Shown here: in pieces, positions 17,809 to 28,308 of the stretch | Layout: the number at the start of each line of letters is the position of its first letter | How positions within the stretch are numbered: position 1 is the stretch's first letter | NCBI RefSeq assembly: GCF_020615385.1 | Contig: NZ_JAJAVB010000022.1 | Location: forward strand, 68,212-132,211 | Reading direction: 5' to 3' | Length of the DNA: 64,000 bases | Source: Jiella soli | Lineage (GTDB): Bacteria; Pseudomonadota; Alphaproteobacteria; Rhizobiales; Rhizobiaceae | Program-made: the position numbers and the translations under genes | Notes under the pieces: generated by a model | The model's database searches: none | Seen by the model: only the letters and a program-made list of their open reading frames with translations | What the model was told of the DNA's origin: nothing

Positions 17809-18671
17809 GCAAGCGCCTCTTCGAGGGCAGTCTTCCAGCTGCCGAGACGAGACTCGAGCGTGGTCTGGGCGCAGACGATGCGGATGTCGGAGGCGTCCTC
17901 GTCGACTTCGACGGTGACGAGCTTGCGCCTTGCGCCCAGCGCCTCGACGAAGGCGTCGAGCAGCGCCTCGGGACCGGTGGCGTGCAGCGACAGCGCTTCA
18001 CCGTCGAGGCCGAGCGTCGCCACGGCATCGGCGAGTTCCATCACGGTGCGCCGGGTGCGGGCGTCGAAGGCGACCGGTTTCAGCACGCTCGCGAAGGAAG
18101 TCCGCAGCGCCGTCTCGATCCGGTCGAGCCGGTCGGTCAGCGCCTTGGCGAGCGCCTCGCCTTCGCTGGCGCACCATTCGGCCCGTGCCTTTTCCAGTGC
18201 TTCGGCCCGCTCCTTGGCGGCGCGGGCGCGCTCGGCCTCGAGAGCTGCCACGACGGCATGGGCCTGCTGGGCCTGCATCTCGGCGATCGCAGCGGCCCGG
18301 CCCTGTTCGCGGCCCGCTTCGCGCGCCGCCTCGACATCCTCGTCGCTCGGACCGGTGATCTCCGTCGCCAGGTCGGCAAGCGGGGCCTCGTCGAAACCGC
18401 CCGGCAGGAGGGCGAGCGGCCCGGCGTCCGCCTCGTCCTCGGACATCTCGGGGATGGCCGTGGCGCCGCGCAGAACGGGGGGCTTGCGCTTCACCTTGCC
18501 ATGCTCGGCAACGAGGGTGAGGTGCTCGAAGGCCGCGGCGCCCGTCCGTCCCGCCGCCTTGGCGGGCTTCGCCGGCTTGGCCCCCTTGGCGAAGCGTTCC
18601 GCCTTCAGGCTCTGGAAGGGAATGTCCTGTTCGTCCTCGAATTCGGTCAGGTACTGCGCGAGGGGAATCAT
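17805..18671 (-). CDS. FliH-like protein between fliF and motB
   Basis: The 288-residue protein has an N-terminal Lys/Ala-rich part, then a long charged helical segment (about residues 105-190: VEAAREAGREQGRAAAIAEMQAQQ, RARAAKERAEALEKARAEW) and a compact C-terminal part (LGARRKLVTVEVDEDASDIRIVCAQTTLESRLGSWKTALEEAL). That layout resembles FliH/YscL stators of the flagellar ATPase. No FliI gene is nearby, and the equivalent position in Brucella holds an unnamed gene, so FliH is an inference from architecture. It begins 3 bp after fliF stops and overlaps motB by 4 bp. Confidence 0.55.
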   Translation of the reverse strand: MIPLAQYLTEFEDEQDIPFQSLKAERFAKGAKPAKPAKAAGRTGAAAFEHLTLVAEHGKVKRKPPVLRGATAIPEMSEDEADAGPLALLPGGFDEAPLADLATEITGPSDEDVEAAREAGREQGRAAAIAEMQAQQAHAVVAALEAERARAAKERAEALEKARAEWCASEGEALAKALTDRLDRIETALRTSFASVLKPVAFDARTRRTVMELADAVATLGLDGEALSLHATGPEALLDAFVEALGARRKLVTVEVDEDASDIRIVCAQTTLESRLGSWKTALEEALA

Positions 18672-18674
18672 GGC

Positions 18675-20369
18675 TTAAGCCGCCTCCTTCTGGTGAATCC
18701 ACTGTTTGAGGACATTCGCCGCCTGGGCCTCGTCGAGATCCAGGAGATTTTCGAGCCTCGACTGAGCGGTGTCTCTGGACGGCTCGTCGAAGTTCGAGAG
18801 GAATGCCGGCTGCATGCCACCCAGCTGTGGCGTATCGTCCGAACCTTGAGCCGCGCCGAAGTCGAAGCCGCCGGGCAGTTGCAGCGCGCCCGGAAGGCCG
18901 TCGTCGGACAGGTCCAGCCCACCCAGGCCGCCTTCTTCGCTTGCCGCCGCAGGCGTCGCGGCGATGGCGCGGATCGCCGGCTTCAGGCCGAACCAGATCA
19001 GCATCACGGCGACCGCGAGAACGGTGAGCGCGTTGATCAGAGTGCCGGACTGGCGCATGAACATCTCGCCGAGGCCAGGACCGGGGACCGGCTCGAGGGA
19101 TGCGTCGTTCGCCAGGAAGTCGACCGCAGTCACCTTCAGCTGGTCGCCGCGCTCCTCGTTGAGCCCGGATGCGGAGGCGACGAGAGACTGGATTTCCCCG
19201 ATCCGCTTGTCGATCTCGGCATCGCCGGCGTTGGCGCCGAGCGAATCCTTGATCCGCTGCCGGTTGAGGACGACGGCGATGGACAGGCGCTCGACCGTAT
19301 AGCCGTCGCTGGTCGTCTGGACCGTCTTCTCGTTGATCTCGTAATTGGTCAGTTCCTCGCGGCGGTCGTTGGCCTCCTTGGAGGTCTCGCCGCCATTGCT
19401 GGTCGGCGCCGGATTGGCCGCCTGGATGTCCTGCTGGACCCCGACCGAGTTCTGCGTCGAGGAGTTCTGCGTCTGGCCGCTCTCCTTGATCGTGCGGGTC
19501 GAGCGCTCGACGCGGCCGTCCGGATCGAAGATCCTCTCGCTGATCTGCTTCTTGTCGGTGTTGAGCCGCGCGACGACGCTGGTCTGGAAATTGCCGACGC
19601 CGAGATAGGGCGCGAGGGTCCGCCGGATGGAATCCTCGACGCTCTTCGAGACGATCCGCTCGATCCCGAACAGCTTCGTGGGCGCGGTGGAGGCCGCCGA
19701 ATCGTCGCCCGAGGCGAGCAGCGTTCCGTCGGTGTTGAGGATCGTCACCTCTTCCGGCGTCATGGACGGAATCGCCGAGGCGACGAGATTGCGGATGGCC
19801 TGGGCCGATCCGAAATCCTCCGGCGCCTCGGTGCGGATGACGACGCTCGCCGACGGCTTCTGCCGCTCGCGGCGATAGGAGCCCTCGTCGCCAAGGACGA
19901 TGTGGACGCGAGCGGCGCGCACATTGCTGAGCGTCTGGATCGTGCGGGCGAGTTCGCCCTCCAAGGCCCGGACCTTCGTGATCTCCTGCATGAAGGAGGT
20001 AAGGCCGATCGAGCCGATATTGTCGAACAGCTCGTAGCCGGCATTCTCCGAACGCGGCAGGCCCTTTTCGGCGAGCAGCATGCGGGCCGGTGCGGTCTGC
20101 GAGAACGGCGTCAGGATCGCGTCACCCTTGGCGTTGACGTCGAAGGGGATCCCGGCTTCGGTCAGCGCCGCGCCGATGCGGGTCACGTCCGTCCGGTCGA
20201 GACCGGAATAGAGCGTGTCCATATCGGGGCGGGACAGGAAGTAGCTCCCGAGGCCGACAAGGGCCACGACGAGCAGTCCGATAATGCCGAGGCCGGCAAG
20301 CTTTCGCGGTCCAAGCGCCGACAGGTTGCCGAGAACCTGTTGGGCCTGTCCACCGATGGCGAGCGCCAT
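18675..20369 (-). CDS. fliF: Flagellar MS-ring protein FliF
   Basis: The 564-residue product has two membrane helices (about residues 24-46 and 440-458) flanking a large periplasmic region. That region contains the ring-building motifs MLLAEKGLPRSENAGYELFD, LEGELARTIQTLSNVRAARVHI and SVVIRTEAPEDFGSAQAIRNLVASAIPSM. The cytoplasmic tail ends DEAQAANVLKQWIHQKEAA, the FliG-binding helix, so fliG is expected elsewhere. It is the first gene of the leftward operon. A TTAA-N7-TTAAC box sits 79-94 bp upstream. Confidence 0.96.
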   Translation of the reverse strand: MALAIGGQAQQVLGNLSALGPRKLAGLGIIGLLVVALVGLGSYFLSRPDMDTLYSGLDRTDVTRIGAALTEAGIPFDVNAKGDAILTPFSQTAPARMLLAEKGLPRSENAGYELFDNIGSIGLTSFMQEITKVRALEGELARTIQTLSNVRAARVHIVLGDEGSYRRERQKPSASVVIRTEAPEDFGSAQAIRNLVASAIPSMTPEEVTILNTDGTLLASGDDSAASTAPTKLFGIERIVSKSVEDSIRRTLAPYLGVGNFQTSVVARLNTDKKQISERIFDPDGRVERSTRTIKESGQTQNSSTQNSVGVQQDIQAANPAPTSNGGETSKEANDRREELTNYEINEKTVQTTSDGYTVERLSIAVVLNRQRIKDSLGANAGDAEIDKRIGEIQSLVASASGLNEERGDQLKVTAVDFLANDASLEPVPGPGLGEMFMRQSGTLINALTVLAVAVMLIWFGLKPAIRAIAATPAAASEEGGLGGLDLSDDGLPGALQLPGGFDFGAAQGSDDTPQLGGMQPAFLSNFDEPSRDTAQSRLENLLDLDEAQAANVLKQWIHQKEAA

Positions 20370-20447
20370 GCAATTCCCTCGCGTCTACACAATTAAGCAC
20401 GTTTTGACGGTCGGACCATGCCGGTCAAAGCTTGCGCGAGACCCCGG

Positions 20448-20463
20448 TTAACAAAGGGTTAAC
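20448..20463. promoter_or_regulatory. Perfect TTAA-N7-TTAAC box upstream of fliF
   Basis: TTAA (20448-20451), CAAAGGG and TTAAC (20459-20463) match the CtrA consensus exactly. On the minus strand it is GTTAACCCTTT followed by GTTAACC, an 11-bp direct repeat. It lies about 80 bp upstream of the fliF start, inside the 325-bp gap (20370-20694) shared with the divergent CLC gene. FtcR of Brucella is known to bind the fliF promoter directly, so this could be its counterpart. Confidence 0.6.
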
Positions 20464-20694
20464 GCGCTGCCGACGCTCCCCTGAAATCCGCCCAGCGCGT
20501 TCTGGCCGCGGCGCTCCAACCATCTCGAAATGCGGTCTTTTTGCCCTCGCAAGGCCGGTTGCGATGAGGAATGCGCGTTCTGATCCCGGCGCCTTCCCGC
20601 CGCCTTCCGCAAACCCTCCGCCGGACGCCGGCCGCCGATCGTTGATGGCGAAAGTTCGGCGCAAGCCTGTCCGCACGAGGGCCGGAGGGCAGCC

Positions 20695-22188
20695 ATGCGC
20701 CCGCCCGACCCATTGCAGCGCGACGCCGGACAAGGTCCGAGGGTTGCGAGCGGGCGCACGACAGTGCATGCCGGGGCATCATCCACAAGAGGCGAAGAAT
20801 CGACGGTGCGACGCGCGTCAAAGATCAGATGGGTGCGGCGATCGCGGGCGATGATGACGTCGCCGCGGGTCTGGAGGCCGCGGCTGGTCTTCTGGGCAGG
20901 CGCCCTGACGATCGGTGTCATCAGCGCGGGCTTTGCGGCCGTTGCCGACGAGGCGCAGCTTCTGTTCACGGCGGCGACGACGGACGGCACGGGGTACAAC
21001 CTGTTGCCGCTTCTTCTTACCCCGCTCGGCTTCGTCCTTTGCGCCTATCTCGCCGACCGCTACTTTCCCGGCTCGCAGGGGAGCGGCATTCCGCAAGCGA
21101 TCGCCGCACGCCATCTTCGCCGGGAGGAGGACCGCGGCCGGTTCCTGTCGCTCAGGATGATTGTCGGAAAGATCGCCCTCACCGTCGTCGGCCTCGGCTG
21201 CGGCGCCTCGATCGGCCGGGAGGGTCCGACCGTCCAGGTCGGCGCCTCGCTGATGCTGCAAGCCGCCCGCATCGGCGGGATGACGCAGGCGCGCGGCCTC
21301 ATCCTCGCGGGATCAGCGGCCGGCATCGCCGCCGCCTTCAACACGCCGCTCGCCGGCATCGTCTTCGCCATCGAGGAGATGAGCCGCAGCTATCAGGCGC
21401 GCACCAATGGCGTCGTCCTTGCGGCGGTGATCATCGCCGGCCTCGCCTCGCTCGCGATCGTCGGCAACTATACCTATTTCGGCATCACCGACGTCACCGC
21501 CGCCTTTCCGGCCGACTGGCCGCTGGTCATCGCCTGCGGTGTGGTCGGCGGTGCGCTCGGCGCCGGCTTCAGCGACCTGACCCTGCGGATCACCCGCCGC
21601 ATCAGGCGGGTGCGCGCGGTCACGCCGCGTCGCCGCACCATTCTCGTCGCCGCCCTTGCCGGCCTCGTCGTCGCGGTGATCGGCATCGCCACCGGCGGCA
21701 TGACCTTCGGGACCGGCTATGCCGAGGCGCGAAGCGCGGTCGAAGGCGAGCACCTGCCGGTCCTCTTCTTCCTCGGCAAGTTCGTCGTCAGCCTCGCCTC
21801 GACGGTTTCGGGAATACCGGGCGGACTATTTGCGCCGTCGCTTGCCGTCGGCGCAGGCCTCGGCTCGACGCTCGGCCAGGTCTTCGGCGAGACGGCGAGC
21901 CTGGCGGCCGTCCTCGGAATGGCCGGCTATTTCGCCGGCGTCGTCCAGGCCCCGATGACCGCCTTCGTGATCATCATCGAAATGACCGGCAACCACGACA
22001 ACATCCTGCCGGTGATGACGGCCGCCGTGCTCGGCTACGGGACTGCCCGTCTGCTGGCGCCCGAGCCGCTCTATCATGCGCTTTCGCGCCTGTTCATCGC
22101 CGATGTCCTGCGTCGCCGGCGCACGGAAGCGGCGGAAGCCGCGAGCGAACCGGCAAAGCCCGCCGGGACCGGAGAGGCCGCGGGCTGA
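20695..22188 (+). CDS. CLC family chloride channel or H+/Cl- antiporter
   Basis: The 497-residue membrane protein carries the CLC selectivity-filter motifs: GSGIPQA, GREGPTVQ (with the gating glutamate), NTPLAGIVFAIEE (with the glutamate used for proton transfer in antiporter-type CLCs) and GIPGGLFAPSLAVGAGLG. Keeping both glutamates favours an exchanger over a passive channel. There is no cytoplasmic CBS domain. The ATG at 20695 has GGAGG 6 nt upstream, giving a basic N-terminal extension of about 60 residues before the first helix. The gene is divergent from fliF and convergent with alaS, with no obvious functional partner. Confidence 0.9.
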   Translation: MRPPDPLQRDAGQGPRVASGRTTVHAGASSTRGEESTVRRASKIRWVRRSRAMMTSPRVWRPRLVFWAGALTIGVISAGFAAVADEAQLLFTAATTDGTGYNLLPLLLTPLGFVLCAYLADRYFPGSQGSGIPQAIAARHLRREEDRGRFLSLRMIVGKIALTVVGLGCGASIGREGPTVQVGASLMLQAARIGGMTQARGLILAGSAAGIAAAFNTPLAGIVFAIEEMSRSYQARTNGVVLAAVIIAGLASLAIVGNYTYFGITDVTAAFPADWPLVIACGVVGGALGAGFSDLTLRITRRIRRVRAVTPRRRTILVAALAGLVVAVIGIATGGMTFGTGYAEARSAVEGEHLPVLFFLGKFVVSLASTVSGIPGGLFAPSLAVGAGLGSTLGQVFGETASLAAVLGMAGYFAGVVQAPMTAFVIIIEMTGNHDNILPVMTAAVLGYGTARLLAPEPLYHALSRLFIADVLRRRRTEAAEAASEPAKPAGTGEAAG

Positions 22189-22232
22189 GCCGGGCCTCCG
22201 GCCTGCCGACCGACACGGACGCCCTTTGGCGG

Positions 22233-24890
<2,658 letters not shown>

Positions 24891-24911
24891 GAGCGAGACC
24901 TTCGCATTGCG

Positions 24912-24998
24912 GATAGACACGTGATCGGCCGCCGCCCGCTCCACTCAGAGCGAGGCCGAAACAGGGCCTTTTACAAAGGCGACGAACACGTGTCTATC
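24912..24998. repeat. 12-bp perfect inverted repeat in the alaS leader
   Basis: GATAGACACGTG (24912-24923) is repeated as CACGTGTCTATC (24987-24998), 63 nt apart. The repeat lies 22-108 nt upstream of the alaS start codon. In RNA the arms would close a large stem-loop over most of the leader. In DNA each arm contains CACGTG. Function is unknown. Confidence 0.5.
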
Positions 24999-25010
24999 GG
25001 CCGGATGACA

Positions 25011-25033
25011 GCCGGCTGCGGCCGTCAGCCGGC
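25011..25033. terminator. Hairpin downstream of recA
   Basis: GCCGGCTG (25011-25018) pairs perfectly with CAGCCGGC (25026-25033) just after the recA stop codon. No strong T-run follows on the minus strand, so this is a stable 3'-end structure rather than a proven terminator. Confidence 0.4.
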
Positions 25034-25045
25034 CTGCCGGGACCG

Positions 25046-26122
25046 TCAGTCTTCCGAACTGTCCTGATCGTCCCGCCCGTCGTCGAGCAACTGTTCGGCG
25101 ATCAGGCCCGCGTTCTGACGGATCGCCGTCTCGATCTCCGCCGAAAGCACCGGGTTGTCGCGCAGGAACTGCTTGGCGTTCTCGCGCCCCTGCCCCAGCC
25201 GCTGACTGTTGTAGGAGAACCAGGCGCCGGACTTTTCGACGATACCGGACTTCACGCCGAGATCGACGAGTTCGCCCATCTTCGAGACGCCCTCGCCATA
25301 CATGATGTCGAACTCAACCTGCTTGAAGGGGGGTGCCAGCTTGTTCTTGACGACCTTCACCTTGGTCTGGTTGCCGGTCACCTCGTCACGATCCTTGATC
25401 GAGCCGATGCGGCGGATGTCGAGCCGGACCGAGGCATAGAACTTCAGCGCGTTGCCGCCCGTCGTGGTCTCGGGCGAACCGAACATGACACCGATCTTCA
25501 TGCGGATCTGGTTGATGAAGATCACCATGCATTTCGAGCGCGAGATCGAGCCGGTGAGTTTGCGCAGCGCCTGGCTCATCAACCGCGCCTGCATGCCGGG
25601 CAGGGAATCGCCCATCTCGCCCTCGATCTCGGCGCGCGGCGTCAGCGCCGCGACGGAATCGACCACCAGGACGTCGATCGCTCCGGACCGCACCAGCGTG
25701 TCGGTGATCTCGAGCGCCTGCTCGCCGGTATCGGGCTGGGAGATCAGAAGGTTTTCGAGATCGACGCCCAGCTTGCGGGCATAGACGGGATCCAGCGCAT
25801 GCTCGGCGTCGACGAAGGCGCAGATGCCGCCCTTCTTCTGGGCTTCGGCAACCGTGTGAAGGGCGAGCGTCGTCTTGCCCGAGCTTTCCGGCCCGTAGAT
25901 CTCGACGATCCGGCCCTTCGGCAGGCCGCCGACGCCCAGCGCGATGTCGAGCCCAAGCGAGCCCGTGGATACCGTCTCGATCTCCACGATCTGTTCGTTC
26001 GCGCCGAGCCGCATGATCGAGCCCTTGCCGAACGCCCGTTCGATCTGCGAAAGCGCGGCATCGAGAGCCTTGTTCTTGTCCAACGAATTATCCTCGACGA
26101 GACGGAGAGAGTTCTGTGCCAT
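25046..26122 (-). CDS. recA: Recombinase RecA
   Basis: The 358-residue protein has all RecA landmarks: Walker [27 protein letters not shown], the Walker B strand [17 protein letters not shown], loop L1 ([26 protein letters not shown]), loop L2 ([28 protein letters not shown]) and an acidic C-terminal tail ([12 protein letters not shown]). It catalyses strand exchange and triggers LexA self-cleavage. It is monocistronic with alaS downstream. GTTC elements upstream suggest SOS control. Start and length are typical. Confidence 0.98.
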   Translation of the reverse strand: MAQNSLRLVEDNSLDKNKALDAALSQIERAFGKGSIMRLGANEQIVEIETVSTGSLGLDIALGVGGLPKGRIVEIYGPESSGKTTLALHTVAEAQKKGGICAFVDAEHALDPVYARKLGVDLENLLISQPDTGEQALEITDTLVRSGAIDVLVVDSVAALTPRAEIEGEMGDSLPGMQARLMSQALRKLTGSISRSKCMVIFINQIRMKIGVMFGSPETTTGGNALKFYASVRLDIRRIGSIKDRDEVTGNQTKVKVVKNKLAPPFKQVEFDIMYGEGVSKMGELVDLGVKSGIVEKSGAWFSYNSQRLGQGRENAKQFLRDNPVLSAEIETAIRQNAGLIAEQLLDDGRDDQDSSED

Positions 26123-26175
26123 GGAGACGGGACCTTATTCCACGCGTTGGATGGGGGTGCAATGATGCCAATCGG

Positions 26176-26231
26176 TTTGTTCTTGTACCGCATTTGTTCT
26201 CGCCCTACAAGGCGATATTCCTGTTCTGTTC
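26176..26231. promoter_or_regulatory. GTTC-rich region upstream of recA (candidate LexA site)
   Basis: Alphaproteobacterial LexA commonly recognises GTTC-N7-GTTC. Here ATTC-N7-GTTC occurs at 26217-26231 (one mismatch), and TTTGTTCT occurs twice with a 17-bp period (26176-26183 and 26193-26200). Four GTTC copies fall within 53 bp, some 55-110 bp upstream of the recA start. No perfect consensus box is present. Confidence 0.35.
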
Positions 26232-26285
26232 TCAATCAGACGGGAAGCCGAATCGCCGGGACGGATTCGCATCCGCTAAGATTTT

Positions 26286-27254
26286 ATGAATCGCTCCGAG
26301 CCTGAAGCCGGCGCCCCGCATATCTTCGTGGCCGGGGCCGCGCACATCGATCGCCGCGCCAAGGCGGACGCGCCCTACCGTCCGGCCGCGTCCAATCCCG
26401 GCCGGCTCGTCGACGCTCCGGGCGGCGCCGCCTTCAATGCCGCTATCGCCTTGAAGGCGACTGGCGCGCATGTGACGTTTCATGGCGCACGCGGCGGCGA
26501 TGCCGACGGCAAGCGGGTCGAAAAGGCGATCGCCTCCGCCGGACTGGACGATGCCAGCGTCACCTGGCTCGACCGCCCGACGCCAAGCTATACGGCGATT
26601 CTCGACGATCACGGCGAACTCATCGCCGGCATCGCCGACATGGCGCTTTACGATCTCGTCGGCCCACGCCTGTTCTCTCGCCGCCACGTGCGCGCATCGA
26701 TCGCGGCCGCGGATGCTTTTCTCCTCGACGCCAATTTGTCGCGCCTTGCGATCGAGAAACTGATGGAGAAGGCCGGGGACCGCCCGGTCCTGGCGATCGG
26801 GGTCTCGCCTGCGAAGGTGCGCCGGCTTCTCGGCATATTGCCGTCGCTGACGGCGATCGTCCTGTCGCGTGCCGAAGCGGCGAGCCTTGCCGAGGCGACG
26901 CCATCCACCAACCTCGTCCTTCTCGCCGAACTCGTGGCGGAGCTCGGCGCGCGCTGCGCCGTGGTCACCGACGGCCCACACGAAGCAGCGATCGTCGAAG
27001 GCGAGCGAATCGTGCTGCAGCGGCCGCCGATCGTCCGCCCGCGCGACGTGACCGGAGCCGGCGACACGCTTTCGGCGGTTGCGCTGGCCGGATTGTGCGG
27101 GGGTCTCGGCTGGATCGCGGCCGTCCGCCGTGGCCTCGTCGCCGCCTCGCTGCGCATCAGCCTGGAACACTTCCCGCCCGCCGATCTCGTCGCGCAGATC
27201 GACCGCGGGATCGAGGCTCTGGCCGAACCGGTCGAGCCAGAGAGGAGCATCTGA
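26286..27254 (+). CDS. psuK: Pseudouridine kinase (PfkB family)
   Basis: The 322-residue protein is a PfkB-type sugar kinase: GGAAFNAAIALKATGAHVTFHGARGGDADG near the N-terminus and the catalytic VTGAGDTLSAVALAG motif near residue 260, with the aspartate in GAGD as base. The gene ends one base before psuG starts, and this pairing identifies the substrate as pseudouridine. It would phosphorylate pseudouridine to pseudouridine 5'-phosphate for psuG to cleave. It is divergent from recA with about 160 bp between start codons. No dedicated nucleoside transporter is seen here. Confidence 0.85.
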   Translation: MNRSEPEAGAPHIFVAGAAHIDRRAKADAPYRPAASNPGRLVDAPGGAAFNAAIALKATGAHVTFHGARGGDADGKRVEKAIASAGLDDASVTWLDRPTPSYTAILDDHGELIAGIADMALYDLVGPRLFSRRHVRASIAAADAFLLDANLSRLAIEKLMEKAGDRPVLAIGVSPAKVRRLLGILPSLTAIVLSRAEAASLAEATPSTNLVLLAELVAELGARCAVVTDGPHEAAIVEGERIVLQRPPIVRPRDVTGAGDTLSAVALAGLCGGLGWIAAVRRGLVAASLRISLEHFPPADLVAQIDRGIEALAEPVEPERSI

Positions 27255-27255
27255 C

Positions 27256-28170
27256 ATGACCAAGAGCCTGAACCTCGCACTTTCTGCAGAGGTCGGCCAG
27301 GCGCTGGCCGGCGGCCGCCCGGTGGTTGCGCTGGAATCGACCATCGTTACCCATGGCATGCCTCATCCGGAAAACCTTGCGACGGCGCGCCGCGTCGAGG
27401 CGGTCGTGCGCGAGCACGGCGCGGTGCCGGCGACGATCGCTGTCGTCAACGGGGAGGTCCGGGTCGGCCTCGATGCGGCGACGCTCGAAGAGCTGGCTGT
27501 CGCTGGCGACGTCATGAAGCTGTCGCGAGCCGATCTCGCCTTTGCCGTCGCCTCCGGCAGGACGGGCTCCACGACGGTTGCCGCCACCATGATCGTCGCC
27601 GCGCTGGCCGGCATCCGCGTCTTCGCCACCGGCGGGATCGGCGGCGTCCACCGCGGCGCCGAGACGAGCTTCGACATCTCCGCCGATCTGGAGGAGTTGG
27701 CGCGGACACCGGTCGCGGTCGTCTGCGCCGGAGCGAAGGCGATCCTCGACATCGGCAAGACGCTGGAATTCCTGGAAACGAAGGGCGTGCCCGTCGTGGG
27801 CTTTCGAACCGACGGCTTTCCCGCCTTCTGGTCGCGGCATTCCGGGCTGCCGGCGCCGCTGCGGCTTGACGAGGCGTCCGATATCGCCGCGTTCCAGGCC
27901 GCGCGGGACGGGCTAGCGCTCGGCGGCGGCATGCTCGTCGCCAATCCGGTTCCCGAGGCCGCGGCCCTCGCCCGGGATCTCGTCGAGACGTGGATCGCAC
28001 AGGCCGTCGCCGAGGCGGATGCCGGCGGCATCACCGGCAAGGCGGTGACGCCTTTCCTCCTGAAGCGGATCGTCGAACTCAGCGGCGGGCGCTCGCTGAC
28101 GACGAACATCGCCCTGATCGAGGCAAATGCCGCGCTTGCCGCCGACATCGCCGTCGCGATGGCCGGCTGA
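27256..28170 (+). CDS. psuG: Pseudouridine-5'-phosphate glycosidase
   Basis: The 304-residue enzyme matches PsuG along its length: VALESTIVTHGMPHPENLATARRVE, AFAVASGRTGSTTVAATMI, FATGGIGGVHRGAETSFDISADL, VCAGAKAILDIGKTLEFLETKGVPVVGF and TDGFPAFWSR. It splits the C-glycosidic bond of pseudouridine 5'-phosphate to give uracil and ribose 5-phosphate, allowing salvage from degraded tRNA and rRNA. The ATG at 27256 has AGAGGAG upstream. It is coupled to psuK and convergent with cckA. Confidence 0.95.
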   Translation: MTKSLNLALSAEVGQALAGGRPVVALESTIVTHGMPHPENLATARRVEAVVREHGAVPATIAVVNGEVRVGLDAATLEELAVAGDVMKLSRADLAFAVASGRTGSTTVAATMIVAALAGIRVFATGGIGGVHRGAETSFDISADLEELARTPVAVVCAGAKAILDIGKTLEFLETKGVPVVGFRTDGFPAFWSRHSGLPAPLRLDEASDIAAFQAARDGLALGGGMLVANPVPEAAALARDLVETWIAQAVAEADAGGITGKAVTPFLLKRIVELSGGRSLTTNIALIEANAALAADIAVAMAG

Positions 28171-28308
28171 CTCCCGCCACGAAGCTGGGATCACCTGAGC
28201 CGCAGAGCGACCGGGTGAGGAATCGTCCGCACTCTCGGCGATCGTCTCCGCATGCCGGCCGCCCGACCGAACGACGCGCCGCCATCCATCGGTGCGTGCC
28301 GGGACCGG

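Noticed and set aside
17796-20396. 866-codon open frame opposite fliF and the FliH-like gene
   Set aside because: It is Arg/Gly/Ala-rich antisense sequence covering two well-supported genes, with no ribosome site or conserved motif.
20432-20854. 140-codon + frame overlapping the fliF upstream region and the CLC start
   Set aside because: It covers the regulatory box and the better-supported CLC start (GGAGG at its ATG), and its composition is Arg/Pro-rich noise.
26134-26162. TTGCAC-N17-AATAAG as a recA promoter
   Set aside because: It would place the transcription start about 5 nt before the ATG and remove the AAGG ribosome site, so it is unlikely to be the real promoter.
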